Part shown: piece after piece, positions 11,501 to 22,439 of the stretch
Numbering within the stretch: position 1 is the stretch's first letter
How the letters are laid out: the number at the start of each line of letters is the position of its first letter
Assembly (NCBI GenBank): GCA_963693285.1
Contig: OY848917.1
Coordinates: 23,132,245-23,196,244, forward strand
Reading direction: 5' to 3'
DNA from: Xestospongia muta
Lineage: Eukaryota > Porifera > Demospongiae > Haplosclerida > Petrosiidae
DNA length: 64,000 nt
The notes under the pieces: model-generated
The model's database searches: none
Seen by the model: the letters and a program-made list of their open reading frames with translations, nothing else
What the model was told of the DNA's origin: nothing
Position numbers and translations under genes: made by a program

Positions 11501-12133
11501 AAATCAACAATATAAAGGCAAGAGCATCACATAAATCACTTTACATAGAAATTTTATGGAATGATGAGCAGAACCATTGTCAGTCCTTTACATCAGCATT
11601 TAACAGCATTGATAGTAAGTTGGCATGTTGAAACTCTTTACTTCTATCACAGCTCTTCTCAAAGCTGCTGAAATATATAGTAATTGATGTTAAGGTACGC
11701 ACTAAATATTGTTACCACATATGCTACAGAAGTGTCAAGATGTTTTAGAAATGTCTTATTATTGCCAATACAACATGGTTGCTTTCTTCTCATTCACAAA
11801 TAGCAACAACAATGAAATTTAGTATTGTCAGTATAAAACTTCCTACATAGTAGCTGCAACTTAAGACTCTATAACATGTTTAGTGAGACTATGTAGCTAT
11901 TATGTAGGAATTTTTATACTGCCATTTTTATTACATTCTTGTTTCAATTATTTGTACCACCATCCTTAAATTTCATGAATGTTTTGATATTTTATATAAT
12001 TGTATTAAACAATCTACATGGGACATAACTAAGATTTAACTAAACTTGTATATAGTAGAGTATCAGTATTTGAAGTAGTTTAACAATTTAGTTTATACAA
12101 TCGTCAGGTAGTACATGTCTGGCACTTGTGTTG
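11501..12133. other. Duplicated transporter 3' flank
   Basis: Non-coding. The first part matches 6840-7200; the remainder (about 11640-12130) matches 16970-17500 and, at its end, 22320-22440. This is the conserved downstream flank of the transporter genes. Confidence 0.5.
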
Positions 12134-13645
12134 TCATGTTATTTCTTTCCTGTACTCTACTTCCTGTTCTATATATTTCACATAATGTTCCTCTGCTATC
12201 ATATGTATGTTGACTTCATTTTCTCTTACACGTTACTTGTAACGTTTAGCTAGTATCACAAACACAACTAGTATGATGACAATAATCACACTCTTGTAAA
12301 CATAATAAAAAAGATTTTGACAGATTATATCATTTTCACATTTAAAGGGAAACTTGCCATTAATATTAACTGCTAATCCAATTGCAAATGCTGCAAACCA
12401 CATCCCAACCATCAACCCTCTCATTTCATGTGGAGACTGAGCTATTGTGAACTCCAATGATGTAGGAAGAATTAAACCAAATGAAATTCCATATAAAATT
12501 TCAGGAACAATGATTGCTTTGTATGAAGTTGTATTCAAATGAAGAAACTGTTTACAAGAAAACAGGATGACATAATATAGTGGAGCTGATAAAGCAAAAA
12601 TAAGTCCCAGACCAATTCTCTTAAGCATACTTGGAATATACTTAACAAGATGTTTATACAACATCAGAAGATAGAGAATGATTAGAAGTAAAGCAACACC
12701 AAAGTGTAAAGCATTATATAATACATAGCAAGAAAGAAAATGTGAATTATCATGTGTAGTGTGAAAGTTAAAAAGCCTGACTTCCTCAGCACACATGAGA
12801 CCTACTACTGAAACAAATAAAGGTATCAATCATAGTACTGTCTTCACATTTTCTACTTGTTCCTCTGAGAAGGGTCCGCCATATTTTTCCTTACCTAAGT
12901 CTAGTCGTGAAGGGTAATCCTCCTCCCAATATGTCAAGGCACTACGATTCCTGGGATATTTGTTCTTTCTAGCATAGTTGAGTACTTTAGCAATCAATTT
13001 CACAGGATTAATAATGTGAGGTGTAGTATCTAGCCAATGTTTGAAGAGAAAGTCACTGACAATGACTGTAGATACAGATACACCTGATACTACATATGAG
13101 AAGATATAAAATTCTTTCAACAAACATTTAACAACTTCCAAAATGACAAATACTATTGGTATAGTCACAGAATGCAAATAAATGACAGCACTCAGTTTAT
13201 CAGCAGAAGCTCCTATTAACTGATCAATGTTAAATTGTACAATATTGGAGCGAAAACTACTGTACCCAATTACTTGTAGAAAGTATCCGAGACCCAAAAC
13301 CAACCAAAATAATGCATCAATGTTTAAATATATATTGATAATAACTGCTATACCACAAGTTACCCAAGAAGCAAAAGAGAAGTACACACCAGTAATTATC
13401 ATTTTATATCTACCTATCTTTACATCAGTGAGTAGACCAAAGACAGGAAATAAGAAAAACAATAAACAATACCCAACATCGCCAACATATTAGTAACTTT
13501 TGACTTGACTGTCATAGTAGCTTGTTGCAGCAAAATGTCTTATTAAGTTTATGTGAAGGTACATCAAAGCATCCCAGAGGATTATGAGTATTACTGACTT
13601 AGAACTTACACTGTCAGCCTTTCTCTTACAACAACACATCTTCAT
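12134..13645 (-). pseudogene. Full-length POT-family transporter with three in-frame stops
   Basis: A complete copy of 504 codons from ATG (13645) to TGA (12134) with no net frameshift. All twelve helices, the central YWEEDYPSRLDLGKEK loop and EFTIAQSPHEMRG are present. The frame is interrupted by TAA at 13490-13492 (after SQVKSY), TGA at 12830-12832 (an Arg CGA in the intact genes, in KTVLRLIP) and TAA near 12232 (a Leu TTA in the intact genes, in KRYKLRV). Two residues near the N-terminus are deleted. Probably a young pseudogene; readthrough, editing or sequencing error are less likely alternatives. Confidence 0.85.
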
Positions 13646-13893
13646 TGTTAATTGTCTTGGAGCTGAAAAAGAAATTAGCATGTTTCAAAAACTTATCATG
13701 TTAGTTTAGCTATAAAAATATACCAAAGAGTTTGTTTTAGCTAGTGTATATGTAGTTTCTCTTTAAGTTTTGATTAATATATAACATTGAAATGTAATAT
13801 GAAATGAAAAATAATAAACACTGGGAATTGAAGTAACATTTGTTAAGAGCATATATTATATGTACATGTATAATGTATATATATCTATATATA

Positions 13894-13961
<68 letters not shown>

Positions 13962-14904
13962 ATATATGTACATACATGTATAATATATGCTCTTCATTTT
14001 TCATTACGTTAAAAGTCTTAATTATTCTGAGAGCATTAACAAATATGAATTCATTGAACTTGTAGTAACCTCTCTGGTAGCATCTCCTAGATATAAGAAT
14101 TTATTAGTTTTGGATTAATTCTAATTTTATTCAGAAGGAAATGAAATAAAGTTATGGTTATGATAATAAATATTAGTAAGATAGTATCTCTATTATACCA
14201 TGAGGCCTGTTCCATTCCTTCTCAGTTTAGTAACCATTGTTCTTGTTTCTTAAAGAGACACACTTTAAAAGTATCTTATAATAATATTATGTTGATGTTA
14301 TATCTTAGTCGGCCAACTCTTGATGTAAATGAATGAAGTATAGTATGTGCAAAGCATAACAAATTTTCCACCTTATTGTCCATACTACAACTAGCATATA
14401 TATGTTTGTCAATTACTGAACGCATACAATTTATTTACTCTTGTATTAATTAATGAATGACATATACGTGAATACTACCTAGTATAGCTGGCTGAATAGT
14501 TACTGAAAGTCACCATGCTTCCCTTTATGCTGTCTCGTATTGTTTTTGCTTTTCCTAGCATATTTTCATTCTTCTATAGCAAATATACATTAATTATTTT
14601 AATTATTAATTTGATGTTTATATCTTCAAACAACCAATTTATGACTTATTTTAACAATATGTTTTGGTTATATATTTTTCTAAAATTGCACTAGTACTTG
14701 TTCAATATAACACAATAACATTAGATTTGGCTACTAACATTGAAAAACAAAACACAAGTTCCTAAATTGGATGAATTTTGCAATGTTGGTGATAATTATG
14801 ACAAGTTTGTCACATGCTTCAATACACTTTTCAAAGTAGCTCTACATAGCCTTCTTGGTCTTTGCCAGATTCTAATACACACATATTGTTGTAGTATCAT
14901 ATAG
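13646..14904. other. Transporter upstream flank with a TA microsatellite
   Basis: Contains a (TA)n run at about 13898-13954 and then sequence that recurs near 19440-19570 and 24330-24400 (phrase GTCCATACTACAACTAGCAT and relatives). It is duplicated flank. Apparent ORFs across the TA run are simple-sequence artefacts. Confidence 0.6.
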
Positions 14905-15560
14905 ATATTATGACAATGTGTAAGTTGTCAGTCAGTAATACTCATAATCCTCTGGAATGCTTGATGAACCTTCATTTAAATTCAATAAGACATTTTGCTG
15001 CAACAAGTTACTATGACAGTCAAGTCAACAGTTACAATTATGTTGGTGATGTTAGATATTGTTTAATTTTTTCCTATTTACTGTCTTTGGTCTACTCACT
15101 GATGTAAAGAAAGATAGATAAAATGATAATTACTGGTGTGTACTTCTCATTTGCTTCTAGGGCAACTACTGGTATGTTAGCTATTGTCAATGTATATCTA
15201 AGCATTAATGCATTATATTGGTCAGTTTTGGGTCTCGGATACTTTCTACGAGTAATTGGGTACAGTAGTTTTTGCTCCAAAATAACATTGATCAGTTAAT
15301 AGGAGCTTCTGCTGATAAACTGAGTGCTGTCATTTATTGGCATTCTGTGATTTCTAAAGTACTCAACTATGCTAGAAAAAACAAATATCCCAGGAATTGT
15401 TTTGCCTTGACATATTGGGAGGAGGACTACCCTTCACGACTAGACTTAGATAAGGAAACATATGGCAGACCCTTCTCAGAAGAACATGTAAAGAATGTGA
15501 AGACAGTGACATTTGATACCTCTCTTTGTTTCATTGGTAGGTCTCATGTGTGCTGAGGAG
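14905..15560 (+). pseudogene. POT-family transporter fragment with internal deletion
   Basis: On the plus strand, unlike the intact copies. The N-terminal third (IRHFAATSYYDSQVNSY, ITGVYFSFAS, LYWSVLGLGYF) is frameshifted and carries stops. It is followed by QLIGASADKLSAVIYWHSV, which then jumps to KVLNYARKNKYPRN. About 60 residues including two helices are therefore missing. The match ends near 15556 after the start of the second half. Non-functional. Confidence 0.8.
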
Positions 15561-16960
15561 GTTAATAAGCCATTTATTTTCTTTTTAAATTGCTCTAAAG
15601 AAGACTATTAATAGCAGATATCTTATGTAAAAATTAAAGTTTAAAATTCTTCTAGTTTTATAATTATCATTGACAAAATAGAATAAAGAAAGAGGAAAGA
15701 ACATCGTACCATCTCTATAAAGATAGTGTTAACACCTAACTAATATATACATTATATATTATTGCAATGAAAGATGAAGAGCATATATTATACATGTGCA
15801 TGTATATATGTATATATATATATGTACATTATTCAGGTACATATAATTTATCTCTTAGCAATTGTTACTTGAATTCTTAATGTTTCTTTGTTCATAATAT
15901 AATTCTTTTTTGTTCATAATATAATTCTTTTTTATCACACACTTAAAATACTACAGTCAATAGTCTAGTCTGCATTTCCCTAAAAGCTGATTGAAGAGCA
16001 TTGCTGAAGGGGATAGGAACTGGATCAGCCATGTTCTGTTTGTCTCCTGTCCACATTGTAAGAGCAGACTACATCTCAGATCAAAAGGTGGTTACAACCA
16101 TGTTTGCCTTGTCTTTGACATTAGGGACTTTTATTATATGGTGTGTGAATACATGGATTATAATGCCTGTAATGGTACATTTATATTGTTGAATAATAAT
16201 AGAATGTTAGAGTAGCTTTTTGATGGTGTCAGAGTATTTTGTCTAGTTGTTTTAACCTGGAGGTAGTATGCCTGTGCCCAATCCATTGTGACTCTTCTCC
16301 ACTCAAGAACCCTTGGCAATATATAGTTCAACTGCTCTATGTAACCAACTCAAGGAACTCCACAGTAATGAATGGCTAAGGAGATGATGTCACTACCTTA
16401 GTGACTACCAATATGATAATGAGAGCTTGAGCAGTTCCACCAGCTTGTCCCTTGCTATGACCAGACACCACCCTTCAAATCTCTTCTGACACCCAAGTTG
16501 TTCCTAGCTTGCATGTGTGAGTAATATTGGAGTAAAATCCCCGCTCTTCTTGCTGAAGCTACTTCTGTATATAGGTGAATCTTGAAGATTGACTCAACTA
16601 AGAAAGTATATAAGAAACTACCGGGAGCTGATGGGACACTAATGTAGGTAATTAGAAGGAACATTGACAGAGCCTCATAGGTTCTTCAACCATCCTTCAT
16701 GTGTCAGAGGACATTCAACACATAACTAAAACATTGTGTGAATGTCCTTTCCCAATGTCTTCATGGAAGCATTATCTTTCCCTTATACAGACAACCACAC
16801 CAATATACTGGACTATCTGAGATGACAGGACTTTAACACCTAGGAAACTCTACATGACATGAACAAAGAGGATTGTTGTCATTTCTTTAGCAAGAGATAA
16901 GTGATTTTGATTTGGAAATGACAGGTTGACTAGCCAGGTGAAATACTGACCTCAGTGATT
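15561..16960. other. No confident gene; small repeats and a possible membrane-protein exon remnant
   Basis: A 23-bp tandem duplication lies at about 15889-15932. A plus-strand frame at 16001-16192 reads as a hydrophobic, channel- or transporter-like stretch (GIGTGSAMFCLSP, TMFALSLTLGTFIIW). It overlaps another open frame and has no recognised family. Bases about 16540-16760 belong to a repeat found again at 19640-19880 and 24480-24730. Confidence 0.4.
16540..16770. repeat. Repeat shared with 19640-19880 and 24480-24730
   Basis: All three places share phrases such as GAATCTTGAAGATTGACTCA and ACATTGTGTGAATGTCC in the same order, with scattered substitutions. A broken frame reads like ERILKIDSTKKVYKKLPGAD. 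It looks like the relic of one coding exon or transposon copied with the transporter units. I do not recognise the protein. Confidence 0.6.
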
Positions 16961-17509
16961 ATTTATGTTGAAACTCTCTTCTTCTATCACAGCTCTTCTC
17001 AAAGTTGTCAAAACATTATAGTAATTAATGTTGGAGTATGCATTAAATATTCCTACTACAAGTGCTACAAAAGTGTCAAGAGGTTTTAGAAATGTCTTAT
17101 TATTACCAGTACAACATGGTTGCTATCTTGTCATTCACTAATAGCAATAAAAATGAAATTTACCACTGGTAGTATAAAATTCCTATTTATATTAGTAGCC
17201 ACAAAATAAAAATATTTAATATGTTTAGTGAGACTATGTGGCTATCATGTAGGAATTTATATCATCATCATTCATATCGTGTTCTTGTTTTTAATCTTTG
17301 CATTATCATCCTTACATTTCATGAATGTTTTTGAAATTTTATATAATTGTATCAAGAATCTGCATAGTACATAATAAGATTTAACTAAACATGTATATAG
17401 TACAGTATCAGTATTTGAAGTAGTTTAACAATTTAGTTTATACAGTTATCAGAAAAGCCTGGCACTTGTGTTAACACAAAGATCAATCTGTAGAATCATG
17501 TTATTTTTT
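16961..17509. other. 3' flank of intact transporter A
   Basis: Non-coding; matches 11640-12130 closely. It should hold the poly(A) region of the minus-strand gene ending at 17510. Confidence 0.5.
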
Positions 17510-19012
17510 TCAGTACTCTAAATCCTGTTCTATATATCTCACATAATGTTCCTCTACTATCATATGTATGTTGACTTCATTTTCTCTTACACGTAACTTG
17601 TAACGTTTAGCTAGTATCACAAACACAACTAGTATGATGACAATAATCACACTCTTGTAAACATAATAAAAAAAATTTTGACAGATTATATCACCTTCAC
17701 ATTTAAAGGGAAACTTGCCATTAATATTAACTGCTAATCCAATTGCAAATGCTGCAAACCACATCCCAACCATCAACCCTCTCATTTCATGTGGAGACTG
17801 AGCTATCGTGAACTCCAATGATGTAGGAAGAATTAAACCAAATGAAATTCCAAATAAAATTTCAGGAACAATGATTGCTTTGTATGAAGTCATATTCAAA
17901 TGAAGAAATTGTTTGCATGAAAACAAGATGACATAATATAGTTGAACTGATAAAGCAAAAACAAGTCCCAGACCAATTCTCTTAAGCATACTTGGAATAT
18001 ACTTTACAAGATGTTTATACAACATCAGAAGGTAGAGAATGATTAAAAGTAAAGCAACACCAAAGTGTAAAGCATCATTAAATATATAGCAAGAAAGAAA
18101 TTGTGAATTATCATGTGAAGTGTGGAAGTTAAAAAGCCTGACTTCCTTAGCACACCAGAGACCTACCACTGAAACAAAGAGAGGTATCAATCGTAGTACT
18201 GTCTTCACATTCTCTACTTGTTCCTCTGAGAATGGTCCGCCATATTTTTCCTTACCTAAGTCTAGTCGTGAAGGGTAGTCCTCCTCCCAATATGTCAAGG
18301 CACTACGATTCCTGGGATATTTGTTCTTTCTAGCATAGTTGAGTACTTTAGCAATCATTTTGACAGGATTAATAATGTGAGGTGTAGTATCTAGCCAATG
18401 TTTGAAGAGAAAGTTACTGACAATGACTGTAGACACAGATACACCTGATACTACATATGAGAAGATATAAAATTCTTTCAACAAACATTTAACAACTTCC
18501 AAAATGACAAATACTATTGGTATAGTCACAGAATGCCAATAAATGACAGCACTTAGTTTATCAGCAGATGCTCCTAATAGCTGATCAATGTTAAATTGTA
18601 CAATATTGGAGCGAAAGCTACCATACCCAATTACTTGTAGAAAGTATCCAAGACCCAAAACTGACCAATATAATGCATCAATGTTTAAATATATATTGAT
18701 AATAACTGCTATACCAGTAGTTACCCAAGAAGCAAAAGAGAAGTACACACCAGTAATTATCATTTTATATCTTCCTGTCTTTACATCAGTGAGTAGACCA
18801 AAGATAGGAAATAAGAAAAAAATTAAACAATATCCAACATCACCAATATAACTGTAACTTTTGACCTGACTCTGATAGTAGCTTGTTGCAGCAAAATGTC
18901 TTATTAAGTTTATGTGAAGGTACATCAAAGCATCCCAGAGGATTATGAGTATTACTGACTGAGAACTTACGGATTGACTGTCAGCTATTCTCTTAGAACA
19001 GCACATCTTCAT
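17510..19012 (-). CDS. POT/PTR2 (SLC15-like) family transporter, intact copy A
   Basis: Predicted 12-helix major-facilitator protein of 500 residues, probably a proton-coupled oligopeptide or small nitrogenous solute transporter at a membrane. The start is ATG at 19012 (MKMCCSKR), the first Met of the frame. Six N-terminal helices (about residues 19-205) are followed by a hydrophilic central loop (about 210-275, with YWEEDYPSRLDLGKEK and GGPFSEEQVENVKTVLR), then six more helices. PSRLDLGKEKYGGPFSEE and SLEFTIAQSPHEMRGLMVGM are POT/SLC15-type motifs. The canonical ExxER proton-coupling motif of helix 1 is not visible; this position reads LRHFAATSYY. The gene has no intron. It is about 84-90% identical by eye to copy B. 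Family assignment is good; the substrate is unknown. Confidence 0.75.
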   Translation of the reverse strand: MKMCCSKRIADSQSVSSQSVILIILWDALMYLHINLIRHFAATSYYQSQVKSYSYIGDVGYCLIFFLFPIFGLLTDVKTGRYKMIITGVYFSFASWVTTGIAVIINIYLNIDALYWSVLGLGYFLQVIGYGSFRSNIVQFNIDQLLGASADKLSAVIYWHSVTIPIVFVILEVVKCLLKEFYIFSYVVSGVSVSTVIVSNFLFKHWLDTTPHIINPVKMIAKVLNYARKNKYPRNRSALTYWEEDYPSRLDLGKEKYGGPFSEEQVENVKTVLRLIPLFVSVVGLWCAKEVRLFNFHTSHDNSQFLSCYIFNDALHFGVALLLIILYLLMLYKHLVKYIPSMLKRIGLGLVFALSVQLYYVILFSCKQFLHLNMTSYKAIIVPEILFGISFGLILPTSLEFTIAQSPHEMRGLMVGMWFAAFAIGLAVNINGKFPFKCEGDIICQNFFYYVYKSVIIVIILVVFVILAKRYKLRVRENEVNIHMIVEEHYVRYIEQDLEY

Positions 19013-19218
19013 TGTCAATTAATATTAGAACTGACAAAGGAATTAACATGTTTCACAAACATATGATGTGAATTTAGTTGTTTTAGCTAGTGTATATGTA
19101 GTTCACTCCAATTATTGATTAATATATAACATTGAAATACAATTTAATAGAAAATAATAAACATTGTGGATTCAAGCAACAATCGTTAAGAGAATACATT
19201 ATATATAGCTGTATAAAG

Positions 19219-19260
<42 letters not shown>

Positions 19261-22200
19261 GCACATGTATAATATATGCTCTTCATCTTTATTACAATAA
19301 TATATAATGTATATATTAGTCAGGTGTTCTCTTCTATATTCTATTTTCACCATGACATGACAAGATTCGAAGAATTTTAAACTTTAGTTTTTACATAAAA
19401 TATCTGTTGTTAAAAGTCTTATTCTGAGACACATTTTAAAAGTATGTTACATAGTATGTAGATGTTTATATCTTAGTTGGCCAGCTCTTGGTGTAAATGA
19501 ACAAGGTATATGTATGTGCAAAGCATGACAAGTTTTTCACCTTGTTGTCCATACTGCAACTAGCATATATGATTGTCAATTAATGAACACAAACATTTTT
19601 GTCCACTCTTGTATTAATTCATGAATTACAAATTGTTCCACTCTTCTTGCTGACGCTACTTCTGAGTATGAGCGAATCTTGAAGATTGACTCAACTAAGA
19701 AACTATACAAGAAACTACTGGGAGCTGATGGGCCACTAATTTAGGTAATTAGAAGGGACACTGACAGAGCCTCACAGGTTCTTCAACCATTCTTCATATC
19801 TCTGAGGACATTCAACACATAACTAAAACATTGTGTGAATGTCCTCCCTCAATGTCTTCATGGAAGCACTATCTTATGTAGACATTGGCGAGAGCATTAC
19901 TCTAGTTTCTTGCTATCTCTGTAATTAAAAATGAGGCCAGAGAGATCAGATGTCTCTATGATAGTTTTGACAAAAAACAAATGTCATATGAAATAAGGAC
20001 AAAGAGATGACAGGGTCACTTTGTTCAAACCAAGACATCGTAATCAGGACATGTTTGTGTTACAGACACAAAGAGATATTCAATTATTCATTTTCAAACT
20101 AATTCAGGTGTATCTATCTGTTGGATCACCTGCTTTGTCACCATCAAATACAGACTAGTTGAGGCCATTTGCATCTATCTTTGTGAAAACTACTTCACAA
20201 GTTACTACATCAATTACAGTTCTAAACCTTCATTACAAGCTACTGGTGAAATGGTGAAGTGAAAGTAGTTATGTTCATAGTAATCATTTTATTTGTATAC
20301 AGATACTTTCTCCTGATGCCTCCACTATTAATATTGTTTAAAGAACAACTGAGTGGAGGCATCGAAAGAGCCACTCACTTTCAGTGTGTGGGAGAATGTA
20401 ATGTCCAGTTCTGGCCACACCTAATTTCTTGGCCACTGTATTGCTCCCACACACCTGGTCAGATACCAAAGGAATTGTTGCTATCATAGCATTCCAATGT
20501 AGTGTTATCTAATTTATGCTGATTTATTCCCAAGCACTTGTGGGTCTTAATTAATTTAGTATGGACATAAACAGGATGTTATAACTATTAACCTTTCAAT
20601 TATCAATTTAGTTTATTACTCAAGGTATATTAACTTTTATTATAATGAAATGTATGTTAATTAACATGAGGAAACAGATAGGAAATCCTTTCACAACAGT
20701 ACAACATATTTTATACATTATTTACCATCAACCTTTTTATTATAACATATCTCAAACGATGTTTGCTTATTAATTTATAATGATTGATGTTGGTAGTAGA
20801 GAGATGTGATGTGTGTTGTTGGTTTTCATATTTTTGACTCCAGTACTTCTCTTAGAATTTTATCATAGTCTATTCATGATTATCTTTTCCTCAACTCTTA
20901 ACCATTTATCCATCTAATGATTAATATATCCAAGGCAGATTGACGAAAGAATTGATACACAAATAGACTATGGCCAATAATTGTACCACACACTTGGTCA
21001 GATACCAAAGGAATTATGGCTATAATTCCAATGTAGTGTTATCTAATTTATGCTGATTTATTCCCAAGCACTTGTGGGTCTTAATTAATTTAGTATGAAC
21101 ATAAACAGGATGTTATTACTATTAACCTTTCAATTATCAATTTAGTTTATTGCTCAATGTATATTTAGCTTTTAATATAATGAAATGTATGTTAATTAAC
21201 ATGAGGAAACATATAGGAAATCCTTTCGAAACAGTACAAGATATTTTATACATTATTTTAGTATATTTAGTAAGAATAAAAAGAACATTATTACCGTCAA
21301 CGTTTCTATTATAACATATCTCAATTTAGTTATTTTAAATGTGATGAAATGTATGTTGATTAACATGAGGAAAAAGATAGGAAATTATTACGACAATAAA
21401 ATGCACATATATTAATTATGTTAGTGTATTAATTATGTTAGTGCATTTTATATTATATTTTTATTATTTGTAGGAGCTTGTAGACCTTTAGTTCATTCCT
21501 GCCAAGACAACTGATGAACTGGCTCAGTATGGGCACATATAGAAATAAATTGTACAGTTACTAGTCACTTAAGGAGCTGTCTATAAAATGTCTATTCCAG
21601 TAATATCTAAATCTAAAATCCAGAACATAATTGTCTACTTATATTAAACTACTATTAAATTTTAAGTGTAGTTTTAATGTGTACGTCTTTAATTATTTAT
21701 AACTTTTGTGTCAGTGCCATATCAACAATAGAATTCCTTCATTCAAGTATATTTTTCCCATTTCCTGGAAACCAGACATTGTTGAATGTTCTGGTTAACT
21801 TCACAGGTGTATTTGCATGGCATCTCTTTACATTCTTTGAAAAATATCCTCATTATAACCACCAGACTGCCACGCCTTCCAAGTTAGGCTAATAATAACT
21901 ATCTTGTAATGTTATCAGTTGTTTGAACTAAGTTTCCCCTTGATCAGACAAATGATTCACAATAACATTGATTATAAACAATAGCCTGTTGTAATTAAAC
22001 TATTGCTGTTGCAATTTCTTACTTTACAAGTATCCAAGATGGGTAGTAATAGACAGTATTAGATCATATTACATAGACAATGTTACTAATCTTACATCAT
22101 ACTTTACCAAAGGTCAGTGAGAAATGTGACACTAGGTGACCAACTACTTCCATAAATGGATGTGTTAATGACAATAGTTATTACCACAAAATTGTGACAA

Positions 22201-22439
22201 AAGGGGATAACAATATAGCAGTAGTTATAGTAATAATGAAAACCAACTACAATATCCAATAAATGGTCTAGAGTTATAGCGAAAAAAATGTAAGTTACTA
22301 ACAAATAGTTAATTATAGTGTCAATTTATTGTACAGTATTAGTGTTTGAAGTAGTTTAACAATTTAGTTTATACAGTTATCAGGTAGTAGTACATGTCTG
22401 GCATTTGTGTTAACACAAATGCCAATCTGTAAAATCATG
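19013..22439. other. Non-coding part of tandem unit 1
   Basis: Contains a (TA)n run (about 19221-19254), the 16540-type repeat (19640-19880), and a piece with a degenerate frame FKEQLSGGIERATHFQ at about 20335-20480 that recurs at 24915-25085. It also holds an FSIP2-like exon remnant (about 20790-20930) and a copy of the flank that lies 3' of glutamine synthetase (21480-22330, matching 26350-26437 plus 27298-28137). A phrase around CCAAGCACTTGTGGGTCTTA occurs at 20530, 21062, 25130 and 25890. No intact gene. Confidence 0.6.
20790..20960 (-). pseudogene. Remnant of an FSIP2-like last exon
   Basis: On the minus strand this matches parts of the sequence around 30290-30600 (splice acceptor side and the start of the last exon of the FSIP2-like gene), with an internal deletion between the phrase TATTTTTGACTCCAG and the upstream intron sequence. 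Too short and broken to be functional. It sits at the same place in tandem unit 1 as the longer remnant at 25400-25760 in unit 2. Confidence 0.6.

Noticed and set aside
13737..13997. 86-codon minus-strand ORF rich in Tyr and Ile
   Set aside because: Produced by translation of the (TA)n microsatellite.
18588..18851. Plus-strand 87-residue ORF antisense to transporter A, repeated antisense to copies at 13227, 23527 and 8108
   Set aside because: It is the reverse strand of the conserved transporter helices; its apparent conservation follows from the sense gene. No independent start or motif.
18968..18985. Mini-intron GTAAGTTCTCAG near the transporter N-terminus
   Set aside because: Only 12 bases, far too short to splice, and the frame is open through it in both intact copies.
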